This document shows positions 1 to 8,317 of a stretch of 64,000 nt of DNA, piece after piece. The stretch spans positions 53,191-117,190 of the forward strand of contig JAGLGN010000023.1 in assembly GCA_023144005.1 (NCBI GenBank). Direction: 5' to 3'. How positions within the stretch are numbered: the stretch's first letter is position 1; every line of letters begins with the position of its first letter. The DNA is from a bacterium (GTDB taxonomy: Bacteria > AUK180). The position numbers were made by a program, and so were the translations under genes. The notes below the pieces were generated by a model. It saw only the letters and a program-made list of their open reading frames with translations, was not told the origin of the DNA and searched no databases.

Positions 1-641
1 ATCTAAAAGAAATCCTTCATGAGAATCAAGATGCGAAAGTGATATTTGTGACAAAAAATACAAATGATTATTTTGGTGATAAAAGTGATTTACATGATGA
101 TTTAAGACAAGATTTGCAGGAAAATGAAATCGGTATTGACCGTGTAAAATTACATGGTAGTCTTACTGAAATGTTTAAAAAAGAGATTTCGGATGAATTT
201 TTGCCCCAGGAAAAGATAAAAAGGCAATTTAAAAAGAATGAATGGGAGGTTATATCACATGAGGGTCTTTTTGAATATTTAGATGAATTTGTTACGGAGC
301 AAGAGATAAAGATTGATCTACCAGACGGTAACGATGAAATGGTTTACCTTGAGAGTATAGATGGAATGAAGATAGGCACAATTGATGATATTCTTCAATT
401 CCCGGATAATGAAGTATACCTTTCATTTCAAGTGAAAGCCAATTGTATTCTAAGTTATTTAGTTGATAAGAGAGACTTGTATCCTAATGAATCGAAAGAA
501 TATCATGTTATAGATATTGGATGGAACGAGCATTCAGCCGAAGTTGAAATAACAAGAGATGTCATAATACAAGTAATGATAGTCGTGAATACAGAAACAA
601 AACTGTTTGAGAGTTTTGACTATGAATTTATTAATGAATGA
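1..641 (+). CDS. C-terminal part of a PIN-domain (DUF4935-like) protein, cut by the window edge
   Basis: The reading frame is open from base 3 to the TAG/TGA region ending at 641, so the gene starts before the window. The first visible residues contain VIFVTKNTNDY followed by a spaced Leu-His-Asp-Asp-Leu. This matches the end of the DUF4935 type of PIN domain, where a strand ending in TKN-x-xDF precedes the last acidic residue. PIN domains are usually RNases, and this subtype often sits in defence islands. The remaining 170 residues are acidic, and I recognise no domain in them. The gene lies on the same strand, about 98 nt upstream of a Gabija-like pair, and has the same AT-rich composition. 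The family call rests on a short C-terminal stretch, so it is tentative. No catalytic Asp triad can be checked without the missing N-terminus. Confidence 0.5.
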   Translation, partial: LKEILHENQDAKVIFVTKNTNDYFGDKSDLHDDLRQDLQENEIGIDRVKLHGSLTEMFKKEISDEFLPQEKIKRQFKKNEWEVISHEGLFEYLDEFVTEQEIKIDLPDGNDEMVYLESIDGMKIGTIDDILQFPDNEVYLSFQVKANCILSYLVDKRDLYPNESKEYHVIDIGWNEHSAEVEITRDVIIQVMIVVNTETKLFESFDYEFINE

Positions 642-739
642 GTTGAATAAGAGATTGAAATACGTAATTGGACAATATATGTTGGCGATTCTTTATCCCT
701 CATTCAGGGACAAATATAAACTGATATTTAGGAGTGAGT

Positions 740-2362
740 ATGTATATTAAGAAGCTAAACATTGAGAATTTCAAGTGTTTCAAAGGAAAATTTTCGATTG
801 AACTCAATTCAGGTGTTAACATCTTAGTGGGTAACAATGAAACGGGAAAATCTACCATTCTTGAAGCAATACACTTAGCATTGCGCGGGGTACTCAATGG
901 TAGATATCTGAGGAATGAATTGAGTCAGTACCTTTTTAACAATGAGGTCGTTAATGAATATATTAATAGCCTAAAAACTGATAATCCGCAACCACCACCA
1001 TATATACTCATTGAAGTCTTTTTCGATGACATAGATTTTCCAATGTTTGAAGGGAACGGCAATAGTGAAAAAATACAAGAATGTGGACTTGCATTCAAAA
1101 TTAAATTTGATGATGGATTCAAAGATGAATATGAAGATTTAATCACACCTGCAAAAATAAATACTATTCCTGTGGAGTATTACAAAATATCATGGAAGTC
1201 CTTTGCGCGAGAACCTATAACTTCAAGGAGTATTCCCTTGAAATCCGTAGTTATAGACTCGTCTTCATATCGCTATCAGAACGGTTCCGACGTTTATATT
1301 TCAAGGATTATTCGCGATGATCTCGAAATAAGTGAAAAAGTAAATATGGCTCAAGCATACAGAATGCTGAAAGAAGAGTTTTCGAAAAACGATGCTATCA
1401 AAGAAATTAATAGGAAGATCACAGAAAAGACAAAAGTGAGCAATAAGAATCTCCACATATCCGTAGATTTGTCCTCATCCAATTCCTGGGAAACGGTACT
1501 AATGACCTATTTGGATGAAATACCGTTCCACCAAATAGGAAAGGGAGAGCAGTGTATTATTAAAACAAGTCTGGCTCTTGAGCATGAAAAGAGTGAAGAA
1601 GCTAATATGATATTGATTGAGGAACCTGAATGCCATTTGTCGCATACGAAACTTAATCAACTCCTGAAAAGTATTCGGGGAAAGTGTGATGAAAAGCAAA
1701 TTCTTATATCTACACACAGTAGTTTCGTCGCAAACAAATTGGGACTAGAGCATTTAATCTTTCTCAGCAATTCGAAGGTAGCAATGCTCAAGGACCTTAC
1801 GGCAGATACGCAAAAGTTTTTTCAAAAACTTCCAGGGTATCAGACGCTTAGATTAATCCTTTGCCAAAAAGCACTTCTTGTGGAAGGTCCTTCGGATGAA
1901 TTAATTGTACAGAAAGCCTATATGAAAAACAATGAGGGAAGGCTTCCTATTGAAGAAGGAATTGATGTGATTTCTGTAGGGCTTTCATTTAAAAGATTTC
2001 TTGAGATAGCTAAAAAACTTAAACATCCAGTCGCTGTGATTACGGATAATGATGGTGACTATGATGTTAATATAATAAAAAAATATGCAGATTATTCAAG
2101 TGAAGAGTATATTAAAATATGTGCAGATAATAGGAATCCATTGAAAACTCTTGAATATCAATTTGTTGATGCGAATAAAAATCAATTGGAAGTTCTTAGA
2201 AAAGCTTTAGTTATCAAGGAGTCAACCTATGACACAGAAGAAAAGGTAATTAAATACATGATAGATAATAAGACGACTTGGGCTCTCAGAGTATTTGAGT
2301 CGAATGAAGATGTAAATTATCCTAAGTATATCTTCAAGGCAGTAAAGTGGTGTAATGAGTGA
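740..2362 (+). CDS. gajA: OLD-family ATP-dependent endonuclease, GajA-like (Gabija defence)
   Basis: This is a 540-aa ABC-type ATPase fused to a TOPRIM nuclease domain. Counting from the GTG at 734 (two residues longer), Walker A is GNNETGKST (33-41), GKGEQ (269-273) is signature-like, Walker B is ILIEEPECHLS (293-303), and STHSS (326-330) is the H-loop. The TOPRIM acidic sites are VEGPSDE (383-389) and DNDGDYD (438-444), with a conserved-looking Lys near 513. GajA proteins are about 580 aa, cut DNA when nucleotide levels fall, and assemble with a UvrD-like partner; the next gene supplies one. I chose the ATG at 740 because AGGAG (730-734) lies 5 nt before it, whereas the in-frame GTG at 734 overlaps that site. 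The gene overlaps its downstream partner by 8 nt, implying translational coupling. Other OLD-plus-UvrD systems cannot be excluded. Confidence 0.75.
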   Translation: MYIKKLNIENFKCFKGKFSIELNSGVNILVGNNETGKSTILEAIHLALRGVLNGRYLRNELSQYLFNNEVVNEYINSLKTDNPQPPPYILIEVFFDDIDFPMFEGNGNSEKIQECGLAFKIKFDDGFKDEYEDLITPAKINTIPVEYYKISWKSFAREPITSRSIPLKSVVIDSSSYRYQNGSDVYISRIIRDDLEISEKVNMAQAYRMLKEEFSKNDAIKEINRKITEKTKVSNKNLHISVDLSSSNSWETVLMTYLDEIPFHQIGKGEQCIIKTSLALEHEKSEEANMILIEEPECHLSHTKLNQLLKSIRGKCDEKQILISTHSSFVANKLGLEHLIFLSNSKVAMLKDLTADTQKFFQKLPGYQTLRLILCQKALLVEGPSDELIVQKAYMKNNEGRLPIEEGIDVISVGLSFKRFLEIAKKLKHPVAVITDNDGDYDVNIIKKYADYSSEEYIKICADNRNPLKTLEYQFVDANKNQLEVLRKALVIKESTYDTEEKVIKYMIDNKTTWALRVFESNEDVNYPKYIFKAVKWCNE

Positions 2363-3527
2363 AAATAAATTAATAATTGCTGCAGCAGGATCTGGAAAAA
2401 CCACCTACCTCGTTAATCAAGCTTTAGAAAGGAGTAAAATTGATAAAATTCTCATAACTACCTATACGGAAGCAAATGAAGCAGAGATAAAAAGTAAAAT
2501 TATTGAGAAGAAGAAGTGTATTCCCTCAAATATTTCCATACAGACATGGTTCTCGTTTTTATTGCATCATGGTGTTAGACCATATCAGAGTACTAATTAC
2601 CCGGATTTACATGAGTTGAATATTGGCTTTTTCCTATCGAATAATAAATCAGGGGGAAAATTAGATCAGAGGGGGAATCCTTTGTTTTCAAAAAAAGGAT
2701 TCCCTTTATATTGGAAAGAGGAGAATTATCTGAAGCACTATTTTACATCCTCAATGAGAATATATTCTGATAAGGTTTCAAAATTTGTTATTAGAACAAA
2801 TGAAGCTTGCAATAATGAAATTATTAATAGGATTAGTAGAATATATTCTCACGTTTACATAGATGAAGTTCAAGATTTAGCAGGATATGATTTAGAAATA
2901 ATAAAACTACTTTTCCAGTCATCTTCTTCAGTTTTCCTTGTTGGTGATCCACGCCAAGTAACATATTTGACGCATCATGAGCCGAAGCATAATCAATTCA
3001 AAGATGGAAAAATAAAGGATTTTGTTTTGAATAAATTGGGGAAACGAATCTGTTGTAATATTGACGAATCAACCCTACTGAAGTCACATCGCAATAATAG
3101 TCAGATATGTAATTATTCCTCAAAATTATTTCCTGAATATCCAATAGTTCTTCCCTGTGATTGCGAAGGATGTAGGAAAAGTGATTCTTCTCATAAGGGA
3201 GTATATTTGGTTGATATAAATGATTTGGATAGTTATCTAGATAAATTCACTCCTATTCAAATACGATGGAATATAAATATAAAGGTAAATCCGAAATTTC
3301 AATCTATTACTTTTGGATATTCAAAGGGAAAAACTTTTGATAGGGTGCTAATCTATCCTACATCTGATATGAGAAAATGGATATTAAACAATGGATATAA
3401 TTTGAAGAATAGCACACGATCAAAATTATATGTAGGAATTACAAGAGCACGGTTTAGTGTTGGTATTGTTATGTCTCATGATTCGAAAGCCGAGATCACT
3501 GGGATTCAAAGATATGTACCGAACTAG
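2355..3527 (+). CDS. gajB: UvrD/Rep-like superfamily 1 helicase, GajB-like
   Basis: This 390-aa SF1A helicase is shorter than the roughly 490-aa GajB of Bacillus. Visible motifs are AAAGSGKTT (9-17, motif I), IDEVQD (169-174, motif II), VGDPRQ (196-201, motif III), a basic SHRNN (244-248), GYSKGKTFD (321-329, motif V-like) and YVGITRAR (359-366, motif VI). All ATPase motifs are therefore intact, and the short length reflects reduced accessory subdomains rather than truncation. In Gabija the helicase partner binds the GajA tetramer and senses DNA ends or ssDNA. The start overlaps the upstream stop (ATG at 2355, stop at 2360-2362). The pair order, overlap and domain types fit Gabija well, but the low size leaves open a related two-gene OLD/UvrD system. 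The coding DNA contains an 11-bp inverted repeat at 2673-2704. Confidence 0.7.
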   Translation: MSENKLIIAAAGSGKTTYLVNQALERSKIDKILITTYTEANEAEIKSKIIEKKKCIPSNISIQTWFSFLLHHGVRPYQSTNYPDLHELNIGFFLSNNKSGGKLDQRGNPLFSKKGFPLYWKEENYLKHYFTSSMRIYSDKVSKFVIRTNEACNNEIINRISRIYSHVYIDEVQDLAGYDLEIIKLLFQSSSSVFLVGDPRQVTYLTHHEPKHNQFKDGKIKDFVLNKLGKRICCNIDESTLLKSHRNNSQICNYSSKLFPEYPIVLPCDCEGCRKSDSSHKGVYLVDINDLDSYLDKFTPIQIRWNINIKVNPKFQSITFGYSKGKTFDRVLIYPTSDMRKWILNNGYNLKNSTRSKLYVGITRARFSVGIVMSHDSKAEITGIQRYVPN

Positions 3528-3609
3528 GTTGTAAAAGGTAGGAATTAATAGCAGAGACCCGACGGAGGCTGTCGTAAAAGTGTTGTTTTGAAAAGTAAAA
3601 GGAGGGTAT

Positions 3610-4665
3610 ATGAGAAGTAATAACGGAAACATTGAGTATTTCAATTACAGTCTGGATCTGAAAAAAAGTGTGAAATACAAAATGCCTGGTGGGTTTGGTT
3701 ATTCAGTGTTTAATTCTGTTCAAAAACCAAAGATAGACTGTGCCTTGTTTTTAACCAATATTGTTTTTAATGATACTCGAACAGCTAAAAACTCACTATG
3801 TTTAACCTATACTCCAAGATTCAGAAATATCCCGTTGGAATATGAAAACGATAAAAATAGAATAATCAATCCTGTATTTATTAGTGATGGGATTACGTTA
3901 AGAACATGTCCGGCTTTTGGAAGTAATGGTGGTGCAGGGGAGTGGATTATTGAATTAAAGCAGAATGATATTATTTGTTTGGAGACACAGGATTACTTTG
4001 TTAATGGAGGTTGTACAGACCGATGGTACATGTCTGGTTGGGAGAGAAATCTACTGACTAGCTCAGTGTTCCTAATGAAAATTTCCGAAGTTCTCATGGA
4101 AGTTTTACCTTTTGATGAAGAAGAAGTATCAGAGATTAGAGCTACCTTAAGGGGATATCGCTTTGAAATAGTCTTTCGGTTAGCTGAATCAATTAAAAAG
4201 AACAATACCATTAATTGTGAATACATATCAATCTCATGTGGTTTTCAACAATCAAGAGATGGATTCTATGTAAAGTATTGGGGAGAGAGATGGAGAGATA
4301 TTTTTGTTAACAAATCTCTTGATTATCGGACTATTAAGAATGTAACTCCCTCGTCTACGAGACAAAAAACTAGTGAAGAGAAGTTTACTATAGAATATTG
4401 TAGAAATAATTTTGAATATTCAGGATTACGATTTATTACTAAAAGTATGGAGTTGGGGGAAATTTATTATAAAAATAGCATTAATATTAGTACATTAGAA
4501 AAACATATAAATAGTACAATTACATGGATGAAAAAATTTCTACAAATGAAGAAAACTCAACCTGCTAAATATCCTTATTATTCTGACAGATTGAAACCTT
4601 ATTTTATTAGTCAAAAACATCAAATTATCCCACTGATAGATTTATCAAGAAATCTGTGGATGTAG
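3610..4665 (+). CDS. Unrecognised 351-aa protein downstream of the Gabija-like pair
   Basis: I do not recognise this protein. It has no signal peptide or membrane segment. It contains aromatic-rich, beta-looking stretches (…GEWIIELKQNDIICLE, DRWYMSGWERN around residues 137-147) and a mixed charged C-terminal half. No Walker, nuclease or methylase motif is obvious. A strong site, GGAGGG (3601-3606), precedes the ATG at 3610, so translation does not depend on the genes before it, although the 82-nt gap shows no clear terminator. It is followed 7 nt later by a DUF2971 gene. Its base composition is as AT-rich as the upstream Gabija-like genes. Context suggests an accessory or separate defence component, but no function can be assigned. 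Confidence 0.6.
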   Translation: MRSNNGNIEYFNYSLDLKKSVKYKMPGGFGYSVFNSVQKPKIDCALFLTNIVFNDTRTAKNSLCLTYTPRFRNIPLEYENDKNRIINPVFISDGITLRTCPAFGSNGGAGEWIIELKQNDIICLETQDYFVNGGCTDRWYMSGWERNLLTSSVFLMKISEVLMEVLPFDEEEVSEIRATLRGYRFEIVFRLAESIKKNNTINCEYISISCGFQQSRDGFYVKYWGERWRDIFVNKSLDYRTIKNVTPSSTRQKTSEEKFTIEYCRNNFEYSGLRFITKSMELGEIYYKNSINISTLEKHINSTITWMKKFLQMKKTQPAKYPYYSDRLKPYFISQKHQIIPLIDLSRNLWM

Positions 4666-4672
4666 GATTGAG

Positions 4673-5368
4673 ATGAAAAGGGCGCTAGATGTGAAATTGT
4701 ACAAATTTAGAGGACTTGTTGAAAAAGAGGAATTTTCAAGAGCGGAAGAAATTATCAAAACGGGCAAATTATATTGTGCACCTTTTACTGAATTAAATGA
4801 TCCTATGGAGGGAGTGTATAAATTTAAATATAAACGCAATATAATTAAAGATATATACAATGAAAAACAGAGTTATAGAATCTGCTGTTTATCTGGAGAG
4901 AAGGCATTATTAAAGATTCCCATGTGGGGGTATTATGCAAACGGCTTTAAAGGTGTTGCTATAGAATTTGAGGTAAAAGAAAAACACCACCTTCCCACTA
5001 AAGTAAACTACAAAAAGAAGCTTATTGAATTCAAAGATCAATGTGTAAAGGATTTTGTTCAGTCTGTATTAACAATGAAGTTTTTAGACTGGGAGCATGA
5101 AGAGGAATACAGATTTTTATTCAAAGATTCCGATAATAAGGAAAATGGCTCAATTACAGGGATATATTTTTCTAAAATAGAAAGCATTTTCTACAATTCG
5201 CATGAAATTAACCAGAGCAATAATATGAATAAGTATGTAATTAACAAAAAAGCCCTTATTAATACTATTAATGAATTAAATAATGATAATGATAAAGAAA
5301 TATTGATGTATGATGTTTGGTTTGATTCAAATAAAGAAGCCCTAACTTTTGACAGGATAATTGAATGA
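4673..5368 (+). CDS. DUF2971 family protein
   Basis: This 231-aa soluble protein has the recognisable DUF2971 pattern: LYKFR near the N-terminus (9-13), LYCAPFTELNDPMEG (33-47), a CCLS…PMWGYYA block (71-89) with GFKGVAIEFEV just after it, and the K…W-x-HEEEYRF block (136-149) near the middle. The Arg/Asn-Asp-Pro/Trp-Tyr/Glu-x-Glu arrangement is what defines the family. Its biochemical role is not established to my knowledge. Members are frequent in accessory and defence-associated loci. The gene starts 7 nt after the previous stop, so the two are very likely one transcription unit. The C-terminal 60 residues are Asn- and Lys-rich. The family call is firm; the function is open. Confidence 0.7.
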   Translation: MKRALDVKLYKFRGLVEKEEFSRAEEIIKTGKLYCAPFTELNDPMEGVYKFKYKRNIIKDIYNEKQSYRICCLSGEKALLKIPMWGYYANGFKGVAIEFEVKEKHHLPTKVNYKKKLIEFKDQCVKDFVQSVLTMKFLDWEHEEEYRFLFKDSDNKENGSITGIYFSKIESIFYNSHEINQSNNMNKYVINKKALINTINELNNDNDKEILMYDVWFDSNKEALTFDRIIE

Positions 5369-5986
5369 TAAACTGCCAAGGATGGTTGTTACATTGAAAA
5401 ACAGAGATTCTCGTTACATTAACTGCAACAGAGTTAAGGAGAAAATCGGGGACGGTTGTTGCATTTGGTGCAAAATTGCGAAGCGTGTCTCTTGTGCACT
5501 GCGTAGCATGTTCCACTCTGGGTCCACTTGTCCCTGGGTCCACTGCGTAGCGTGTCGCTTGTGCTCTGTGAAGCGTAACCTTGAACTTTTGAACCTGTGA
5601 ACTTCTGGGTGTTCCACTGGGATACTGGGTTACTTACTACTGTTCCACTGGGATACTGGGCCGCTGGTCCACTGCGAAGCCTGCCCGTCCCCAATTCTTT
5701 AGCGTTTCCGATTGCGGATTTTTCTCATTAGTTTATAATGAACTTTCCTAGTGTCCTTTACATCAAGAAGGTAGATTTTTACAAGGAAGCAGGCTATTTC
5801 TTTAACAATAGAAATGATGTCAAATAAAGTCATTTCATACTCCTGGAGCTCGAATTATTTATCGCCTCCACAGAGATAGTAATGGCGTGAGTTAATGTGT
5901 GTATTTTCCTCAAAAAATCGGTGCTCAGCCAATATTGGGATTAATATGGAATGGTTCTTGTTGTTAGAGAGAAAGAGGTGGTTTGG
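5369..5986. repeat. Repeat-laden intergenic stretch
   Basis: There is no long gene here. The segment holds a REP-like unit beginning GGGGACGG near 5449 with a TTGCA…TGCAA hairpin. Short direct repeats follow, such as the GGGTCCAC…TGGGTCCACTGCGTAGCG stretch and two copies of GTTCCACTGGGATACTGGG (near 5610 and 5641). Related phrases recur at 6901-6960, 46510-46565 and 63778-63850, so this is a genome-wide non-coding repeat family. Several overlapping open frames run through it on both strands, but none has a ribosome site or a protein-like composition. The right half holds a 44-residue minus-strand ORF, listed separately. Confidence 0.6.
5699..5833 (-). CDS. Putative 44-aa hydrophobic/basic small protein
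   Basis: This is a minus-strand frame of 44 codons. An AGGAG site ends 6 nt before its ATG (5831-5833). The product starts MTLFDIISIVKEIACFLVK and continues into a hydrophobic IYLLDV segment. It ends in a strongly basic tail (…KLMRKIRNRKR). A short membrane-active-looking helix with a cationic tail is a general pattern of small membrane proteins and of some type I toxins, but I recognise no family. It lies divergently from the HEPN-like gene. Support is only the ribosome site plus the amino-acid pattern, so it may be spurious. Confidence 0.35.
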   Translation of the reverse strand: MTLFDIISIVKEIACFLVKIYLLDVKDTRKVHYKLMRKIRNRKR

Positions 5987-6844
5987 ATGGTAAATAGCGC
6001 AATTATTACTCCAAACACATCCCTGGAGGCCAAGATGTGTAAAAAAAGGATCTTTGGAGAGATTCCCAGTTCCAAGAAAGCACTTTCCTATTTACTTGAT
6101 AATCTGAAGGTGTGCGATTACGGGGTTATGAAACCTCTTCTTATGAATGCCGTGAATAGTACCTTCTACAACTTGTTCAATTACTTATTTGACCCTTCTC
6201 GCAGATCCAAATATAACAAAACAGTAAAGCACATGAGAAGCGTAGTATTTTACCTTGAAAAAATGCTGTTTTCCTTGGAAAAAGAACATATTCATTTTGA
6301 ACTTTCAATGGAAGAAAGTTATTTCTCACATTTCATCTCTGATGACATTTCAAATTTTCTTCTTTACACTAGGAGCATATTTGACCAAGTCGGTGCAATG
6401 ATTGAGAATGAGGAAATGATCGACTGGGAATCAAACGAGAAAATGCAAGCGCCAATCGCCTGGATATTTAATGGCAGGATAAAAATAATCGAGAAGTCGG
6501 GATTATTGAAGAAACTGAAGCGAAAAAACAAGAAATGGTTCAAGATGTTAAGCGAAGTGAGAAACAAGCTAGTACACCGTTCTCTGGAAGTAGGTGTCGG
6601 TCCGAGTGAGAAAAACGAATTCATTTTCAGGCACCTTGATGAAACTAAAGACATGAAAACGGACTACCACAGATTTGACTTCTATACCTATGCAGTAAAT
6701 CTAGTTGCCAATATCATACTTTTTCTTGATGAAGTTGCGGCAATAATCATCGCGAAGTACTCGTTTATAGGGATTTCGGAAGAACCTTACCCTTCTTCGG
6801 CCTTTGAAGTGATTGGTGAGCATCTGATGAATATCCGAGATTGA
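5987..6844 (+). CDS. Hypothetical protein with a possible HEPN-type RNase motif
   Basis: This 285-aa, largely alpha-helical protein has the sequence EVRNKLVHRS, with R192-N-K-L-V-H197 matching the Rx4H signature of HEPN domains. HEPN proteins are often RNases in toxin-antitoxin and abortive-infection loci, although some are inactive. The surrounding helices (residues 90-215, and a hydrophobic helix near 235-260) would fit a four-helix HEPN bundle. I put the start at the ATG 5987, because AGAGGTGG lies just upstream. The in-frame ATG at 5951 has no ribosome site. No nucleotidyltransferase (MNT) partner is seen next to it. The motif is short, so the fold assignment is an inference. Confidence 0.5.
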   Translation: MVNSAIITPNTSLEAKMCKKRIFGEIPSSKKALSYLLDNLKVCDYGVMKPLLMNAVNSTFYNLFNYLFDPSRRSKYNKTVKHMRSVVFYLEKMLFSLEKEHIHFELSMEESYFSHFISDDISNFLLYTRSIFDQVGAMIENEEMIDWESNEKMQAPIAWIFNGRIKIIEKSGLLKKLKRKNKKWFKMLSEVRNKLVHRSLEVGVGPSEKNEFIFRHLDETKDMKTDYHRFDFYTYAVNLVANIILFLDEVAAIIIAKYSFIGISEEPYPSSAFEVIGEHLMNIRD

Positions 6845-6854
6845 GGGGGATTGA

Positions 6855-6886
6855 GGGGACGGTCATTGCATCTGTTGCAATGCCGT
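6855..6886. repeat. REP-like hairpin (GGGGACGG type)
   Basis: GGGGACGG is followed by an imperfect palindrome at 6859-6886 (ACGG-CATTGCA / TGCAATG-CGT arms with a 4-nt loop). The head is the same as in the units near 5449 and at 29723. Such GGGGACGG repeats are typically mobilised by RAYT (Y1 REP-associated) transposases, though none is encoded in this window. Confidence 0.5.
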
Positions 6887-7012
6887 TAAGATCATTATTT
6901 TTATATTTGAATTGAACTTGCGAACTTCCAGGTGTTCCACGGGGTCACTTACTAATAATTGTCAACTGTCAATTGTCCATTGTCAATTTCTCTATAAGCC
7001 TCTAACCCTCAT

Positions 7013-7375
7013 CTATTCTGAAAGATTTATCAAAAAATGTTCGATCTTATCCGAGACCTTGCAGGTCAGCGGTAGGAATTGAAGCCCGATTGTGATATTG
7101 CCGTCATGTGAATGCAGCCATCTGACGATGCCTTTCACGGTTACGATCTGCTCATTGTGGAGGCTCACCTCCAGGCTGATGCCGTAATTGAGCTGAACCG
7201 GGATATCATCATAGATCTCGAGAAGCATTCCGCTCATCGAAAGATTAAGCGTCTTTCCCATGCCTTGATAGATACCGTTTCCGTTCTGGTCATAAATATC
7301 GACATTCGTCATATTCAACGACTCGAGGCGTTTGTCCCTTCTTAAAAGTTTGAAATCATCCATATAATCTGTCAT
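7013..7375 (-). CDS. PilZ domain protein (cyclic-di-GMP binding)
   Basis: This is a 120-aa single-domain PilZ protein. The two c-di-GMP-contacting motifs are visible: RRDKR (12-16, the RxxxR box) and NLSMSG (44-49, the [D/N]xSxxG box). The rest fits the small beta-barrel, with VRWLHSHDGNITIGLQF as the late strand pair. It would act as a cytoplasmic c-di-GMP sensor for motility, adhesion or envelope functions, with no effector domain of its own. It lies 84 nt downstream of lipA on the same strand. It appears to have its own promoter (7393-7421) and a good GGAGAGG site at 7380-7386. The family assignment is firm. Confidence 0.85.
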   Translation of the reverse strand: MTDYMDDFKLLRRDKRLESLNMTNVDIYDQNGNGIYQGMGKTLNLSMSGMLLEIYDDIPVQLNYGISLEVSLHNEQIVTVKGIVRWLHSHDGNITIGLQFLPLTCKVSDKIEHFLINLSE

Positions 7376-7392
7376 ATATCCTCTCCTATATA

Positions 7393-7421
7393 AGTGTACT
7401 GTTTCACAAATAAATTGTCAA
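7393..7421 (-). promoter_or_regulatory. pilZ promoter within a solo MITE-end-like sequence
   Basis: On the minus strand, TTGACA (7416-7421) and TACACT (7393-7398) are separated by 17 bp. The expected transcription start falls at about 7386, right at the ribosome site. The spacer contains TGAAACAG, and the whole segment resembles the terminal inverted repeat of the element at 42276-42553, read outward. Confidence 0.55.
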
Positions 7422-7459
7422 TGGAATACCCGGATTTGAGTCAATTCAATTATAAAACA

Positions 7460-8311
7460 CTACACCAGCTTTGTTTCATGAGCCCGGTAGCTTGATCTGA
7501 CGAACGGGCCCGAATACACTTCTTCAAATCCTTCCTGCAAAGCTGCATCTCTGAGCGCGTCAAATTCCTCAAACGTGTAGTATTTCTTAACGGGAAAGTG
7601 CCGCAGAGACGGTTGAAGGTATTGTCCGATCGTCAAGATGCTTACGCCGACCCGTCTTATTTCGCCCATGGTCTTTTTTAATTGCTCAAAGCTCTCTCCC
7701 AGTCCTGTCATGATGCCGGATTTGGTTATCATATCACGGGCATGGAAGAACGCCAGGACATTCAAAGAGCGGTCAAAGTCCGCCTGCGGCCTAACCTGCG
7801 AATAGAGTTCTGCCACCGTTTCAACATTATGATTCAGAATATCCAGAGGGGAGTCAGCGATCATCTGCATTGCTGATTCGTTGCCTTGCATATCCGGGAT
7901 CAGGAATTCCAGTTTTATTTCCGGGTATCTGTTTTTCAGCTCGACCGCCAAGCGGTGAAAGTGTTCCGCTCCTCCCATCGGCAGGTCGTCTCTTGTCACC
8001 GATGTAATTACAACATACTTAAGTCCCATGATCCCGACAGATTCTACGATCCGCGCTATCTCATCGTGGTCCAGCGGATCCGGTGCTCCGCTTTGTATAT
8101 TACAGAACCGGCAGTCACGCGTACAGGTGCTGCCCATTATCAAAAAGGTCGCCGTGCCGTTTCCGAAGCATTCGGAACGATTGGGGCAGTTCGCCGCCTG
8201 ACAGACGGTATTTAAACCCTTTTCTCTGATCAATTGTGTGGTGGTCAGGGCATTACCCTGGATCTCCCTGTAATGGTCTTTAAGCCACTGAGGCCACCTC
8301 AGATAAGCCAT
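7460..8311 (-). CDS. lipA: Lipoyl synthase
   Basis: This 283-aa radical SAM enzyme inserts two sulfurs into octanoyl groups on lipoyl domains (2-oxo acid dehydrogenases, glycine cleavage H protein). Both cluster sites are complete: the auxiliary CX4CX5C (C37, C42, C48) and the radical SAM CX3CX2C (C63, C67, C70). The C-terminal RSSYRA motif that ligates the auxiliary cluster is also present. The length is normal for the family. The ATG (8309-8311) is 6 nt after the stop of the upstream membrane-protein gene, so the two probably share a transcript. No lipB lies next to it. Confidence 0.95.
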   Translation of the reverse strand: MAYLRWPQWLKDHYREIQGNALTTTQLIREKGLNTVCQAANCPNRSECFGNGTATFLIMGSTCTRDCRFCNIQSGAPDPLDHDEIARIVESVGIMGLKYVVITSVTRDDLPMGGAEHFHRLAVELKNRYPEIKLEFLIPDMQGNESAMQMIADSPLDILNHNVETVAELYSQVRPQADFDRSLNVLAFFHARDMITKSGIMTGLGESFEQLKKTMGEIRRVGVSILTIGQYLQPSLRHFPVKKYYTFEEFDALRDAALQEGFEEVYSGPFVRSSYRAHETKLV

Positions 8312-8317
8312 CTTCCG

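Noticed and set aside
5369..5700. Several 67-91 codon frames on both strands
   Set aside because: They are formed by repeat DNA, overlap each other and lack ribosome sites.
6855..6886. Hairpin as a rho-independent terminator
   Set aside because: No T-run follows. The GGGGACGG head marks it as REP-like.
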